Shown piece by piece: positions 22,515-35,153 of a stretch of DNA of 64,000 nt. This DNA is from Rutstroemia sp. NJR-2017a BVV2 (taxonomy: Eukaryota > Ascomycota > Leotiomycetes > Helotiales > Rutstroemiaceae). Location: positions 1,426,001 to 1,490,000 of the forward strand of contig NJPS01000013.1 in assembly GCA_002946415.1 (NCBI GenBank), given 5' to 3'. Both the position numbers and the translations under genes were made by a program. The notes beneath the pieces were generated by a model. It was not told where the DNA came from. It did no database searches and saw nothing but the letters and a program-made list of their open reading frames with translations. Positions within the stretch are counted from its first letter, which is position 1. Every line of letters starts with the position of its first letter.

Positions 22515-23443
22515 GTATAGATGGGAGAGAGATAATTAATTTTTCAGATTGAGGGAGGAAAGAACGTCATGAGTTTTTTTTTTCCCCCTACGCTAAATGG
22601 TGGAGCGTGGATTTGTGAGGGCTTACTTGGGGTGGAGGGGATGAAGAACTTACCTTACCTGAGCTTACTTAACTGGGGAAGAAGAGCAAGAAAGATCTAC
22701 TTACCATTACCATCACCATTCCCCTATCAACCCAGCCAACTCAGGAAGAAGACAGCATACATTCATTACATTACCTCAGCTTCGCTAGATAAGTGGGTGA
22801 CGATGATGAGTAAGATGACATGGTGCATACACGCATGCATTCGTCCGGCCGCTGAGATGAGACGAACTACTCTTTCCGGAGCGAGTAGTTAGTTATCGGG
22901 TTAGTACAGTATATAAGTAGCAAAGGGCTATTACTATTACAGATAACTTACGCAAGAGATCTATCTATAAGTTATCTAGACCTTTTTTAGTTTGGGGGGT
23001 GGATGAACAGGTGGGAACATGCGGACGAACGAATGAATGCCACTAAACTATATATGTACTTGATACGAAGTGTACGGGACATGCTGTACCTGCAGATCGG
23101 ATGAGATGGATAAAAAAGGGATGGAATGCGAGAATGAGGGGAAATGCGATTTTGCTTATTACTTGTTTGCGATGATGCATATAGACAGACAGTCGCAGTA
23201 CAAGGATATACCATTTCCATCGCTTTCCCTTTCGAATTTTGGGGTTAGGGGCTGAGTATTCGAGGGGTACCTAGTAGGTCTACTCTAATCTGAGATCAGA
23301 TAGTGAAAAGTGAGCACTCTAGTGAAGTAGTAATATATTTAGATATTATTCCTATTCCAGGTCAGCTAAGCCAGAGGAGACAAATGGCAAATCCCGAAGA
23401 TCTGGTCGGGAGTTTGTTCCTTTCGCTTGTTATGTACTTTATC

Positions 23444-23464
23444 GTGCAGTGCAGTGCAGTGCAG
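23444..23464. repeat. GTGCA pentamer array
   Basis: Four perfect GTGCA units. Confidence 0.8.
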
Positions 23465-23650
23465 CACGGGAAAGCAGAACACAGCTGCGATGGGAGGGGC
23501 GGGCGCTTAAGTGTGGAGATGCGTGGCGATCTGCATGTGCGGTTGTGAGGGAGGAGGGATGGGCGGTTGGGATTAGAGAGAGAGATGGATGAATTGAGTT
23601 GGCCGGAGCTCTGGGCTACGGACTGGAAAGTCTGGATTATGTGGTGTCAG

Positions 23651-23733
23651 GTGGGTTGGGGTTGGGGTGATTGAGGTTGGTTGGTTGGGTGGGTGGGGTG
23701 GTTGGTTGGTTGAGTTGGTTAGATGTTTGGTTG
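23651..23733 (+). repeat. GGTT/GGGT-rich tract, possible G-quadruplex
   Basis: The plus strand has at least six runs of three or four G separated by short TT, T or GATTGA-type spacers, followed by GGTTGGTTGGTTG. The spacing fits intramolecular G-quadruplex formation. It is not a regular telomere repeat. Confidence 0.65.
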
Positions 23734-26498
23734 CGTGGAAGGGGTACTTGAGAATGGCCTGTGGTGGATGATGGGAGGATATGAGTCTGGTGATGTCCTT
23801 GGATACGTGAATACGGGCAGTAAGATGTTGGTGTTCACTATAGTATATTCTAGACACTTCGTCGTCATTTCGCCTTCCGTTGTGCCTTGCCGGCAATGAA
23901 GGTATTGCTCATGGTTTGGGTCTAGAATTTCACATCAACTACGCGTGAGATTTGCGTAATATCAGTTCCTTATCCGTGACGCTCCTTCTATCACTCCGGT
24001 TTGATCACGTACATTTCTTGAGCTCGATGGGGAAGCGGGACGGACGGGGAAGCGGAATACAAGAGCGATATTCAACACTCGATTTGGAGATATTGCCACA
24101 AAGAGTCAAACCCTCAAGTTCCAAACTGTCGTCTCTGCTCCAGCATTACCACTCATGATCCCCAGCACAGTATCATTCTTGCACCGGAAGAAAACGTGTA
24201 TATCCACGAAGGATCCGGAAACATTCTCACCCGTTTCAAGGAATAACGAGTTCGTCAAACGGTTCGACCTTACATATAGTGAGTGGCCTCTCGTGAAAGT
24301 TTATCATCTTTACCGAAGGATCTCCGAAAAGGATCCTCGATATCGCAGAAGCATGACCCCGCGCTTCGGGGCTCGTCCGATCCTACTTTGGACTCGAAGG
24401 TCGGGATTCAAGGCCCCCGCCGGGAATATATCGTGTTAACGGCAGATCGGCACGATCACTTGAGGTTACCGTTGGTGGTTAGGATAAGAAATGTAGACCT
24501 ATTGCGTGGCCACCTCGTCGTTGTTATCTTATGGCTATCTTATGACAGTTTTGGGACACTTGTCTTCCCATTGACCCATACACCGTACGTGAGGATGAAG
24601 CGATCTTGCAAAATAACTCTTACCTGGTATAATTCATCCAGTAGGGGAAATCGGAGTCATCTCCTGATATCGTGATTGATATCAAACCCGCATGGAGACC
24701 TGGAATGTGATGTTCATAAAGGCCTATCGCCGAAGCTCCTGCAAGTGCCATAGGATTGAAATCCTTAGCAATGAACAGCCATAAGCATGGATGTATAGAT
24801 GAAACTTTCGCATTGCCGCTGGGTTGCTTGTTCGGTCGATTATTCATCAACGCACCATCAAAATCATTCAATGTCTGGGAATCTAAAGAGGTGTCTAGAT
24901 CGGACATCGAATTGAATATTGCCCATTCTGTGAGGGTATACATAGTCAATCATACATGGGCTCTGATCTGAAATGCCACTGAGTTGACGGAGAGCACTGG
25001 GTCAACTCAACGAGGTAGTTTCTCGTAAAGAAATTCTGCATATCCTTGATTGGCACAAAGATGGTTGCAGGACATATAACATGAGAAATCCCGCACCCAG
25101 CTTGCGTAACATTGTAGGAATGAGCAATGGGCGTGAGCTTGCTATAGGAAATTAGGTATGTTCGCGGAGTCAATAGCTGGGCAATTCAATCCCAGGAGCC
25201 AAGGAAGATGTTTTCGTAGAGAAATGTAACGATCCCTCGAGCATATGTGAAGAAAAGGTGACTAAGGCAAGCACTACGTCGCTGTACACCAGAGCTTGTG
25301 AAATGATGTATCTTTCTCACACCAGCGTAGAGTAGTGCAGTTTCAGTGCGTGGCTGATAGAGGAAGAAGAAGTCGGTGAACAAGAGTCAACGCTTGGAAA
25401 CAACGGTTGAAATGGTATATCGAGAAGCTTGCTGTCCGTCTCACATCAGAAGCCGTGTTTGCCGTCTAGGAAAGAGACTTCTCAATCATCCCAAAGAGAG
25501 AACTAATCACGTGTACATCCCCAATTCGATACACCAAGCACAGTTGAATGGGGCAGAGACAGAATGCAGAGACAGAGAGGAGAGACACTCTCGACTTCGC
25601 ATAGTATCAATGTCAACAACACACCATCTCGTACCAGAGTTCCTCGAAGTTCCTCGAAGTTCTATCGCACAGAGTTCTTCATCGGGATCTACTGCATGAA
25701 ATTGACCCTTGCCGAGATGTGCCCACATAGTGGCCCAAGAATTCTGACTCGCGTGAATCTTGATTGACAGATGGATCTGCACTTGTTGTCAGAATTCCGA
25801 CAATTCTGATAATTCTTCCACGCAGGTCTAAGTCATGCAGCCGAGTGCTATCCTCACGACTTCACATATTCTGACTTTGTAAGCACCCTAAGTGAACGAA
25901 CGCAAGCCGGCGACTCTCGGTCCCGACGCGGTGTCAGAGCGAGCCGGAGCACACAGGCTAAGAAGTTCGGTGAATATGTGAAGATGGGTGTAAAGCGCAT
26001 GGCCGTCGGATCTCTATCTACTTAAAGGCTATGGTGTCATGGTGGCGGCATTGGCGGGGTTGTGGTTGTTTATTTGCGAGCGTTGAAGGAAAATCCAACC
26101 TCGGCAACGTTGAGAATGCGCTGGACCAGAAAAAAGCTAAACACACTTCTACCCATTCGTATCCACATTCTCGACACAGCTTACAAATGCACATATGTTC
26201 CATCTCGGAGGAGGGTATGGAAACGGAGATGATGCCCTTTCAATTGACAAATGGCGAATCAAAGACGACTCGTTTGTCTTTGTGTAGCTCGAGAGGTGCT
26301 CGGAAACGGTCTACTGCTGAGCTTGTGGAAACGTCCATGAACAAGCGCGTCATAGTCTAGGAAAATCCATCCTCAAGAGTTCTATCTACATATATATACT
26401 CCCCCTCTGTGGAAAGAGGCATTGCTATACCAGATCACTTCATAAATTAACACTCCAAACCTACAGCTTTCACACTTATCATTACAGAAACAGCAATC

Positions 26499-27674
26499 AT
26501 GGTTCAGAACAAGGGCATCATTTTCAAGCAGGTTCCTCAAGAACTGCCAGTCCCAGGAAAGGACTTGACTGTTGAGGTTCGCGAATTTGACCTCGAGCAA
26601 GCCCCGCCAGCTGGAGGAGTCACCACCAAGAATTTCTATGCCTCTTTCGACCCATATCAGCGTGGCCGTATGAGGCCAGCAAATGTCAAGTCCTACTCTC
26701 CTCCATTCACATTGGGAGAGCCCATCACCAATGCCGCCGTCTGCAAAGTCATCAAGTCCGACCACCCAAACTTCAAGGCAGGAGATCTGATTTTCGGCGG
26801 ACAAGTCCCAACAGAGGAATACTCTGCTCTCGCCAAACCCTACGCAGATATGATGAGGAAACTTAATAACACCCACAACCTCGATCCTGTGCACTTCCTT
26901 GGCGCATTGGGCAGTAAGTTTACAAAAGAACCTTAGTACATGATCATGGAAAAAGTACTAACTTGACATCTTCTCCAGTGCCCGGTTTAACCGCATACTC
27001 CTCCTTCTACGAAATTGGCAAGCCAGTCAAGGGCGAGACCATCTTCATCTCGTCCGCTGCAGGAGCCGTCGGCCAATTAGTTGGTCAACTCGCCAAGCAC
27101 GAGGGTCTCAAAGTTATTGGATCAGTCGGATCCGAGGAGAAGTCGGAATTCATTACAAAGGAATTGGGTTTCGACGCAGCCTTCAACTACAAGAAGGAGT
27201 CGCCAAAAGATGCTCTGAAGCGTCTCGCTCCAGATGGAATCGACATCTACTACGAAAACGTTGGAGGAGAGCACTTGGAAGCAGCACTCGAAGCCATGAA
27301 CAACTTCGGACGAATCATCGCCTGCGGTATGATCTCCGAATACAACAAGCCGGAAGGCGAGAGATACGGTATCAAGAACATGATGTATGTTGTCGCTAAG
27401 AGACTGACAATGAGGGGCTTCATTGTTGGTGATAAGGACATGGGACCATTGCACGTCAAGGCCCGTGATGAGAATGTCGCAAAATGGTTGGCGGATGGTA
27501 GCTTCAAGGCCAAGGTCAGTGTTACGGAGGGTATTGAGAACGGTCCAGATGGCTTGATTGGTATGCTTCAAGGAAACAACTTTGGAAAGGCTGTGTTGAA
27601 GATTGCGGATATTGAGGTAAGATCTTGTCGCTTGTGAGATTGTAGGACTTCGATGCTAACGGGATGGCTAGTAA
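26499..27674 (+). CDS. NADP-dependent zinc-free MDR oxidoreductase (alkenal/prostaglandin reductase-like)
   Basis: Exons 26499-26913, 26979-27616 and 27672-27674; 351 residues. The family reduces activated double bonds of alkenals and related ketones with NADPH. Seen: N-terminal GroES-like fold with ASFDPYQRGRM and no zinc-binding Cys set, and the Rossmann segment ISSAAGAVGQLVGQLAK followed by KVIGSVGSEEK and YYENVGGE. The last intron (27617-27671) has donor GTAAGA, branch GCTAAC and acceptor CTAG, and the final exon is just the stop codon TAA, so the spliced protein ends KIADIE. If the intron is kept, translation runs six more residues to end in CRL at 27637. Length (about 345-350) fits the family with the intron spliced. 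Confidence 0.88.
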
Positions 27675-30600
27675 TTGTATTATGATAGTTAACGAAAGAA
27701 TGATATATTATTAATGAGAAGATTAATCAACAATTCAGATTCAATGACATTACTAGATAGCATATCGTGGAGTGAAGAAGTAAAGCTCAAGGACCTGCCC
27801 TTTGAGAACCCCTGGAAAGAGTGCGTCCCAAGTTATTCAGACATAATCCCCTAGCTGTCCAGCATCAATCAACAGCGTCTTAAATTCAATTCCCTGTAGG
27901 CCCATAGAAGGCAGTAGCTCAGGCACCCAAACGACCATACGCTGCAGTCAATTCGTCGGCGATTAGTCCGCAGAAGAACCCGGATCCGTCAGTCTGGGGT
28001 TGAGGCTGATGCGACCATCATAGGGATCAGCATCGCCGCTTCTCACCACTATGACCGCTGGTCTGGGGTGTAGAGCTGTGTTTTCGCCAAGTACGAAAAG
28101 GAAAAGGGGCTGAAGAGAAAGTGTTCGGTGAGTGCACCAGGACTGGGTGATCATGGATTGACTTCATATGCCGGAATATTCTTGTTATTATTGAAATAGT
28201 GATTGAACGAACAATAGATTTATTCTTTATTGTTTGGTGAGTCGAGAGGTTGCTGGCGACATTTTGGAATTTGAAGTTGGGATCAAGAGCTACTGCATCT
28301 ATGGCTAGGGGTCGTTGAGATTCATTTACTGATCTCATCATCCGCATTCGCGCTTTAGAATGGCAAACCGTGTAGAATTGCAATCCACTCAAAGCTCAGC
28401 CATATGGCGCTCTTTTCCTGTGAGGCCATCGCTCCCAGAAGACGGCCTCGTTGGTATCGCGGCGGATCTTTCTTTAGATGCGACTCAGTGTGAAGGGTTC
28501 AGTACTGCAACTCGAGCCACCTACCTCAACTTCAAGTTTGTGATACACGCCGGAACAGAGTTTTAGCGGTGCTGTTGGGACATGCTGATGCCGAGCATCT
28601 TTTCGGAACTGTTGCGGCTGGTGCTGTGACATGAACTACTTTATGACTTTTTGGAAGGTCTAGGATGGAACTTATAGTTGTGCTTCTTGCAGAGACATAC
28701 AGTAGCAGGTAGCCATCGTTCACAACTACTTCCACATGTTCCGTCTCTGTATGGCCTGACTTGCAGTTTTGCACATTGCACTAAGCTTATTTGCAAAATT
28801 GCATCCTCGTGCTGAGATTGAGAACACCGTTGACGTTCCAGATCTCGATCGTAGATAAATTACGAAAACGCGCAGTGTACGTAGGGTTAGATGTTTCGTT
28901 GGCGCGCAGCCAGACGCCGTTTGTGTGTGTTTCATGGCTTGCAAGCTGGCAGATGAGGGTATATACGGCGCAGTTGGTGGTCCAAACTTCGATTTGTGAG
29001 TTGAAGGTTGCGCGGGCACTGCTTCTGGAAATGGAAACGTAGGTATAATTTGCAGATTGTGCACTTGAATCGGGGAGAGGCGAAAGCGTGATGGTTTGGT
29101 CGCACAAGCAGTATGCTTGGTTGCACCCCTGATCTGGATCTTTGTTGCGAATAGAAATGAAGGAAGGGAGGGAAGGGGGGTTGATTTAGTAGTAGTTAAA
29201 GTGCTCGTCAACTTTCTGGTCGAAGTTGTGCTAGTCGATGTGACTTCCGACAATCACCTAAGACTCAAGAGTGTCTGGTTGCTGCCACAAGTGCAACATT
29301 GAGATATGATTGTATAGGTGAGGTTTTGGTATGGCTCATGCTGGTTGAAACTCCAGAGGTACTGTTAAATGATCGTCTGGTGAGATGAGGTGACCAGACT
29401 TCCATGGGGCCTGGCTGTCTCTTACAAAATCAGTGTAGTAGACTAGCGTGAGGAGTACCACCATCATCTTTGAGGACGTGCAAGCTATTAGATGATGACA
29501 GGAACAGGAAGGTTAAAGTTAACCTAAGAAGCTTAAGCTTAGAAAATCAATCATGTCTCGAGAAAAATGATTATCTGATGGTCAACTTCTCAAGGACTTG
29601 GACACGTTGAGCAAGATAACATTATTATGGGTTAGTATTCTGAGTAAGTGATATCAACTTCTCAACATCCGTTCCATTCTATAACAGCACTTTGATTTTC
29701 CAATATAGCTTGAGAATCGAGAAACACGGTGTCTAATTTGCCAAGAAGAAATAACAATACAACATTTTCTTTGGCAAAGTCTGAAGTCGATTTATGAATG
29801 GGCAGCCCTGATGACTTATCATAGAACGTGATATGTTGTTCTTTATAGAATGATATCCATCTTGTTTGTAACTGCATCCTTTCCTATCCCTTCCAGACTT
29901 AAATCAGGTGAGTAATCGTATCATTGAATGACATGAACGGAGAAGTGAGACTTTGCTGCGAAATTATGTATAATGGAAGTTACAGCTGGATCCAGGTATT
30001 TGTGTGCACACCAGGCCCCGGTGATTCCTCATCGAATCATCGGCTGAAAATCCACCCTCCATATTAGAGACTCTCGACGTTGGGCATGCAAGACGTACTT
30101 GGAAGTGACTTGGAGATTCGCCGATAACTGTGACGGTGTAACTCGAATTCAGTTGATGCACACCATAAAGAAAATGCTTCCCGTATTAACAACCAGTAAT
30201 TTGGGTATAAGAATTCCTCACACTTTCATCCTATATAAAGAGCTCCCGCAAGTGGGAATACTATATTCCTCCAGACATCCTTGTGCTGTCATAGTGATAG
30301 TATATAGTGTCTCATAGGTTTTAAAAATGGAGGTTATGTTTCTCGGTGGTGCTCCCTCAACAGACGGACGACGCTCGATGAGCGCTAGTAGAGACACAGA
30401 TCCGCGTTATGGCGCAGCATTAAACACAGCAGATACCGGATGAAAACATCCCTATTCGTATTTCTTCTCAGAAGGGGCGCAGATATAACTCAGAGTCAAG
30501 CGCTGCAGATGGTAGCTCGCAACAAAGACCCAGCTTGCAAACAAGAAATGGAGATGATGATGCATTGATGAGATATATGATTACCAAACACAGATCGGAT

Positions 30601-31928
30601 ACAGATTGGCAAGACAAACTGGAAAAACATAGTTTTTTTCGACGAGTTCCTTCGATTGCTCATGCAGTAAAAGTTGATAGTAGTCAAGCAAGGCAAGGAC
30701 GGCAAGTACTTCTTGCGTAGGGTCCGATCCAAGTTTCACAGATCCATTTGACATGCACTGATGGCCTTCAGAAAGCTTGCCTACATGCAAAAGCCGTAGA
30801 AGAGCTTGAAGCGAGCCAAAAATGGCGTGGAGGGGCAAGTTACTGTCTAGTTGGTGTATTGACCTTCAAGAACCGCATGAATCGAGCAGCTCCTACTTGG
30901 AAATTCTACACTGTTCCCAAATTCAAGTTATGAGTTCCGACATGTTTGCTCGCAACATCTAAAGGCATTGTAGATTTTCTTCGTGAGATGACTTGTGCAA
31001 TGGTAAACCCCTAGATGTAGGTGTGATCGTATTGGGCGACTGTACGATCTCGTCGGACAGACTTGCAGTATGGAGATTGCCACGCAGCTCAACGCAGTGC
31101 CATACTATGGTCTAATTTTAACATAAGCCGTGGGGTGATTGTATGACGTAGAAAAAGAGGGCAATATGACATGAAGCATGCAGAGACGGCAATGGAGAAC
31201 GGCTGTAGACTGCCCCTCAAAGGCGACGATCCTATGATTCCTGGCGAACCGCTTCTTCTCCACATGCAATGCGAAGGACAGGACAATGAACCGTGGTTGA
31301 AAACTTCGTACGCAAGTGGAGGTAAAAATAAGCAATTTATTTCCAACCCTCAGCAACTATTGGATAAGCGCACACGTATCCAGGGCGAAAGTGTTTCATG
31401 TTTCGAATGTGTAAATGAACCAGTGAAGGATTATCTAACCGTGAAAGACCAAATTCTTTTCAGCTCTGATTCGTGCGTACTTTAACATGCAATCGGAGAT
31501 TTGTAGTTGGCACTCTCTAGTAATTCTCATGTCATCCATTTCAGCAACATCCCACAGAGTGGTCGTTTGGAGGATTATGCAGGTACGGCTGTATTTTGAA
31601 CAAGCACTGGTAAAATCGGATCCAAATAAGTATTGCAGGGACTCCACGCGATAATAAAGTGGCTGAGCTACCCAATGTAGTAGTGAGATTCCAAACTGGC
31701 AAAATGTGGTGGATATCGCCTGAGAATCTTACATTTCGAGGGGGCCGTCACAATCCTATTTGGGGGCCAAATTGGTCGAGCGCATTCACATTACAGTCTC
31801 ATTGAGGATCATCAATGATACCCCTTGCTACCAGATCAATAATATCAAGAATTTCAGTTTGATCCAGTCCCATTGTTTGTTGTTCAATCGTGTGTCCTCC
31901 TCCTACTGTTAGACCTGTGGTTTAAAAA
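27675..31928. other. Gene-poor region upstream of the SesB-ankyrin gene
   Basis: About 4.2 kb, more AT-rich than its surroundings. Apart from the possible secreted-protein remnant at 28.8-29.5 kb, short open frames here are scattered on both strands without motifs. It may contain decayed genes. Confidence 0.4.
28787..29467 (-). pseudogene. Possible small secreted glycoprotein gene, probably broken
   Basis: Not a recognised family. On the minus strand a hydrophobic start (MMVVLLTLVYYTDF, ATG at 29467) is followed by a GTAAGA donor and a TTTAACAG acceptor. A second piece begins YLWSFNQHEPYQNLTYT and includes QCCTCGSNQT. A Ser/Thr-rich stretch comes next, then a third piece, GCNQAYCLCDQTITL to a stop near 28787. 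The pieces together contain about six Asn-X-Ser/Thr sites and several Cys, which suggests an extracellular protein. I could not join the second and third pieces in phase without crossing a TGA, so either I have missed an intron or the gene is disrupted. Confidence 0.35.
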
Positions 31929-34377
31929 ATGGGAATACGGACTGGCTACCGAGTGGAGAGACTACCCCCCGATACCACGATTGACAATGTCCACAATTAT
32001 TTGCAGTTCGATACGGCAGCGAACATGCGACTGGTGCCCAGATCAGTTGCAGCTCTTGTGGACAATACGCCCGGCGAACTGAAGGTGGCCACAGTAGATT
32101 TTCTACCGCCTTCAGGATGGAATCCGTCAATTCCACTACCTGCCTTGAAAGGTCACGAGAAAGATGGTGTTGTCGTTGACCAGACGTTTTATGGTTTCAC
32201 ACCTCTCAATTCTCCACGTGGTCCAGTACTGCTCGAGTAAGTTGCTTGTACCCAATGCTGTCCAGATGCTAACGTGCCCAACAGCATCATCGCTGTCACT
32301 GGACTTGCCGGTAATGCTTTCGGCTCATGGGCATCGGAATCAACGCACATGTGGCTTCGAGATAAGCTGTCAGTTGACTTTCCTAACGCAAGAGTCATGA
32401 CCTATGGTTTTGATTCCCATCTGAAAGGTAGTCACTCGGAGGCTGTCATCTCTGTATTTAGCTCGCGTTTTTGCAGTGACGTACAAGAAATTCGAACACA
32501 CTGCCCGGTAATAAGAGAAAGACAGCAAATTGATCAGGATCTTATTGACTTCAATAGGACCGGCCTGTAATCTTCATTGGACATAGTTTAGGAGGACTGG
32601 TGATCAAAAAGGTACGTGAGGTTCATGATGTTCTGAAAAGTAAATTGACTAAAGCGCCGTAGGCATTGCTTGGTCGCTGGAAAATACCACTGAAGGTCCC
32701 GTTGATGATATTTCTTGGAACTCCTCATCGTGGACTCGACACTGAAGCCTTGGCTGAACTAGTCAAGAATGATTCAACAGCTCCATTGATCCGGCAGATA
32801 TCTTTCCGGTCTTATGAACTCAATGAGCTGAATTCGGACTTCGTTCACTTCTTATCTAAGGCAACAGACATCGCTATTTTGTCCGTATATGAAACAATCC
32901 AGACAAAGACTTTGATCGAGGTAGGCTAGTAAAACCCTCCAAGTATACGTGACTCTCGTCAGGACTAATATGCTTCGCAGGCGAGCGATGGAACATGGCA
33001 GAGGAAAGGTCCAGAAAAGATGATGGTCCCTCCTGGTGAGTAATATTCCATAAATTTCCATATATCTGGAAGCTGGCTCTAGCAACAGCGAAATGCCTAA
33101 AGATCATTTGTAAAAACAATGCTAATTCGTTATGAATGGTAGACTCAGCTTTACTAGGGGCTGGTTCACGGGAGATCGAGGTTCCCTCCTTCACAGATCA
33201 TTCCCGCCTCGCTAAGTTTCCGATTGTGAACCAAGGAAGCGCATATCCTCAAGTACGGTCTGCGATCAGGCAGTCGATTCGATCGTTGCCTGCAGGACGT
33301 GAGGAATTGATGAATGCGATAAGACTACGTGATCCAAAGAAAATCGAGGTATTGATAAAATGCGAAGAGTTTCACTTGGATCAGATGTCTGAGAGTGGTG
33401 ATACTGCTCTGGTGCTTGCCTCTAGATGGGGCTCGAAGGAAGTCGTGAAATGTTTGCTTGCTCATGGCGCCGATCCAAACCAACGTGATCAAGATGGCTG
33501 CACGCCACTTTTCGCTGCAGCAGGACAACATAGTGCATCGCTGGATGTTGTCAAGCTACTCGTTGACGGCGGTGCAGATGTCAACGCCGTTGCAGGAGGA
33601 TTGATGTGCACGCCGTTACACTGTGCTGCGCAGATGGCCTCAAATTTCACTATATTGCAGTTTTTGTTAAGCCGTGGGGCAACAACTGAGGCTAGGAATT
33701 CTCATGGCCTCACACCACTCTATATCGCATCAAGACAACATTGTGTTGTTTCTGTCAAGCTGCTCCTGGAATATGGTGCTGTTGTGGATTCTTCAAATTG
33801 GGATCCCAAGGACAGGAAATACGGAGAGACTCCCCTGATAGCGGCTGCATATTTTGATAAAGGCATAGCTCACAATACTCATATCATGGAGCTCCTAATT
33901 CACGCCGGCGCTGATGTCAACCTTCGAGCCGGTAGCACGCAGCACACAGCATTAATGATAGCATCGCTCAAAGGCTATGAGCAAGGCGCCAAGTGCTTGC
34001 TTGATCGGGGTGCGCATGAAGACATACGCGACGCAAATGGATATAATGCAATGATGTATGCCGCAAAGTCAGGGAACGTCCGGCTCATCAAAATATTGAC
34101 TGAATATGGCGATTCTGAGTTGGGAGCACGAGTCGCCGTTGGCAAGGTCCTAGACTGGGCCATCTATTACGGAAGGGTAGAAATGATCAGATACCTATTA
34201 GAGGTATACCCAAACTACCAACCCATTGGGGTTGAAGTACGGTTTGCCGGCAGTGTTGCGGAACAAACAAGGATCGAAATTGAAGCATTACTGCCAAACG
34301 ACGATGCATATGAACACCCTAGGAAACCAATAAGTTTATGGAAGAAGTGGAGCATAAAAACAATTAGACGCAGATAG
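31929..34377 (+). CDS. SesB-like alpha/beta hydrolase fused to ankyrin repeats
   Basis: Six exons, 31929-32236, 32285-32507, 32558-32611, 32663-32920, 32981-33035 and 33143-34377; 710 residues, all phases closing. Residues 1-~325 form a SesB/SERAC1-type lipase-like domain: start YRVERLPPDTTIDNVHNYLQ, then IIAVTGLAGNAFGSW, nucleophile motif GHSLGG with Ser 187, FLGTPHRGL, and a probable catalytic His 319 in FTDHSRLAKF. Residues ~352-680 are about eight ankyrin repeats (GDTALVLASRWGSKEVVKCL, LLVDGGADVNA and similar). The tail is basic (WKKWSIKTIRRR). In fungi SesB-like domains are common N-terminal effector domains of STAND/NLR-like proteins; here no NACHT or NB-ARC module lies between effector and repeats. 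A role in non-self recognition or cell death is inference. Confidence 0.85.
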
Positions 34378-35149
34378 TAATACCAACGCCGAATGACCCT
34401 AATGGCACAAAGGCATAATGAAATTTGGTTCCAGAAGATGGTAAATATGGAGGTCGTCAAAAGCAAGTTTAGCGTAAAGCATTTTTGGCGCTCAACGGCT
34501 TACATAATCACATGCATACATTCTTCCCCTCTTTAACCTTTGGCATTCGTATTCATTCATGGGATTACGCTCTTCTGCCCATCTGGGAGCGGAAGCGGCA
34601 ATATGTATGATATACAGATATCACCAATAAATTTACTTGGGCAAATGGTTCTTCGGGACCGCGAAATTGCTATTCTAAGAGCTAAACGGCAATTCCGATC
34701 CTCCTGAATCCTACGGCATGCAGGTACACAAACCCATAAGACTAATCTTGTGAAAATAGATTCAGATGAGCCTGACACTGTTCTATGAATGGTCAATCGG
34801 CACTTTCCTCTCTCATCAGTTCATGAGAGACCGCCGTACATAGGCTGTTGTGAATCTTGGCTTTCTCCATCTAGCGAAGATCAAGTCCTATCATCTTGTC
34901 AGATGCAGCCGCTCCGCCATTTGAGATACGGGTTAAGGAAGCCCAAATTTCCTCAAGATAAGTCAGGCTATACTTGGATTATTCTGGACTCTCAGCTCTC
35001 ATCTTGTATAGCCACTCGTCATTCTTCTTTTCCTAACGCGCATATTTGCTTTAGTCGCAACATCGCTATATCTCAATAATTCACGTCACTCTCTACATGT
35101 TCCTGCTAACCTCCTGGGAAACCCGACTTCGCGAGATCTCGCAGACCAC
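34378..35149. other. Intergenic before the kelch gene
   Basis: 3' flank of the ankyrin gene and 5' region of the kelch gene. It holds an 18-codon upstream frame at 35097 (listed). No other coding signal. Confidence 0.5.
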
Positions 35150-35153
35150 ATGA
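35097..35153 (+). promoter_or_regulatory. Upstream ORF overlapping the kelch start codon
   Basis: ATG at 35097 opens 18 codons (MFLLTSWETRLREISQTT) and stops at a TGA that overlaps the main ATG at 35150 (ATGA). Such an arrangement could reduce translation of the main frame or feed reinitiation. It may instead belong to a misread N-terminal exon of the kelch gene. Confidence 0.4.

Larger units (their letters stand above)
21112..26498. other. 5.4-kb gene-poor region
   Basis: No gene that I can support. It contains an ACT microsatellite (21637-21656), a GATT array (22485-22514), a GTGCA array (23444-23464) and a G-rich tract (23651-23733). Open frames between 24.2 and 25.4 kb on both strands give no consistent exon set. 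Probably regulatory DNA and untranslated sequence. Confidence 0.45.

Noticed and set aside
23651..23733. Interstitial telomere repeat
   Set aside because: Units are irregular GGTT/GGGT, not a regular TTAGGG-type array.
24155..25383. Cluster of medium open frames on both strands that might form a gene
   Set aside because: I could not find a splice path that joins them in phase, and no motif appears. Homology search would settle it.
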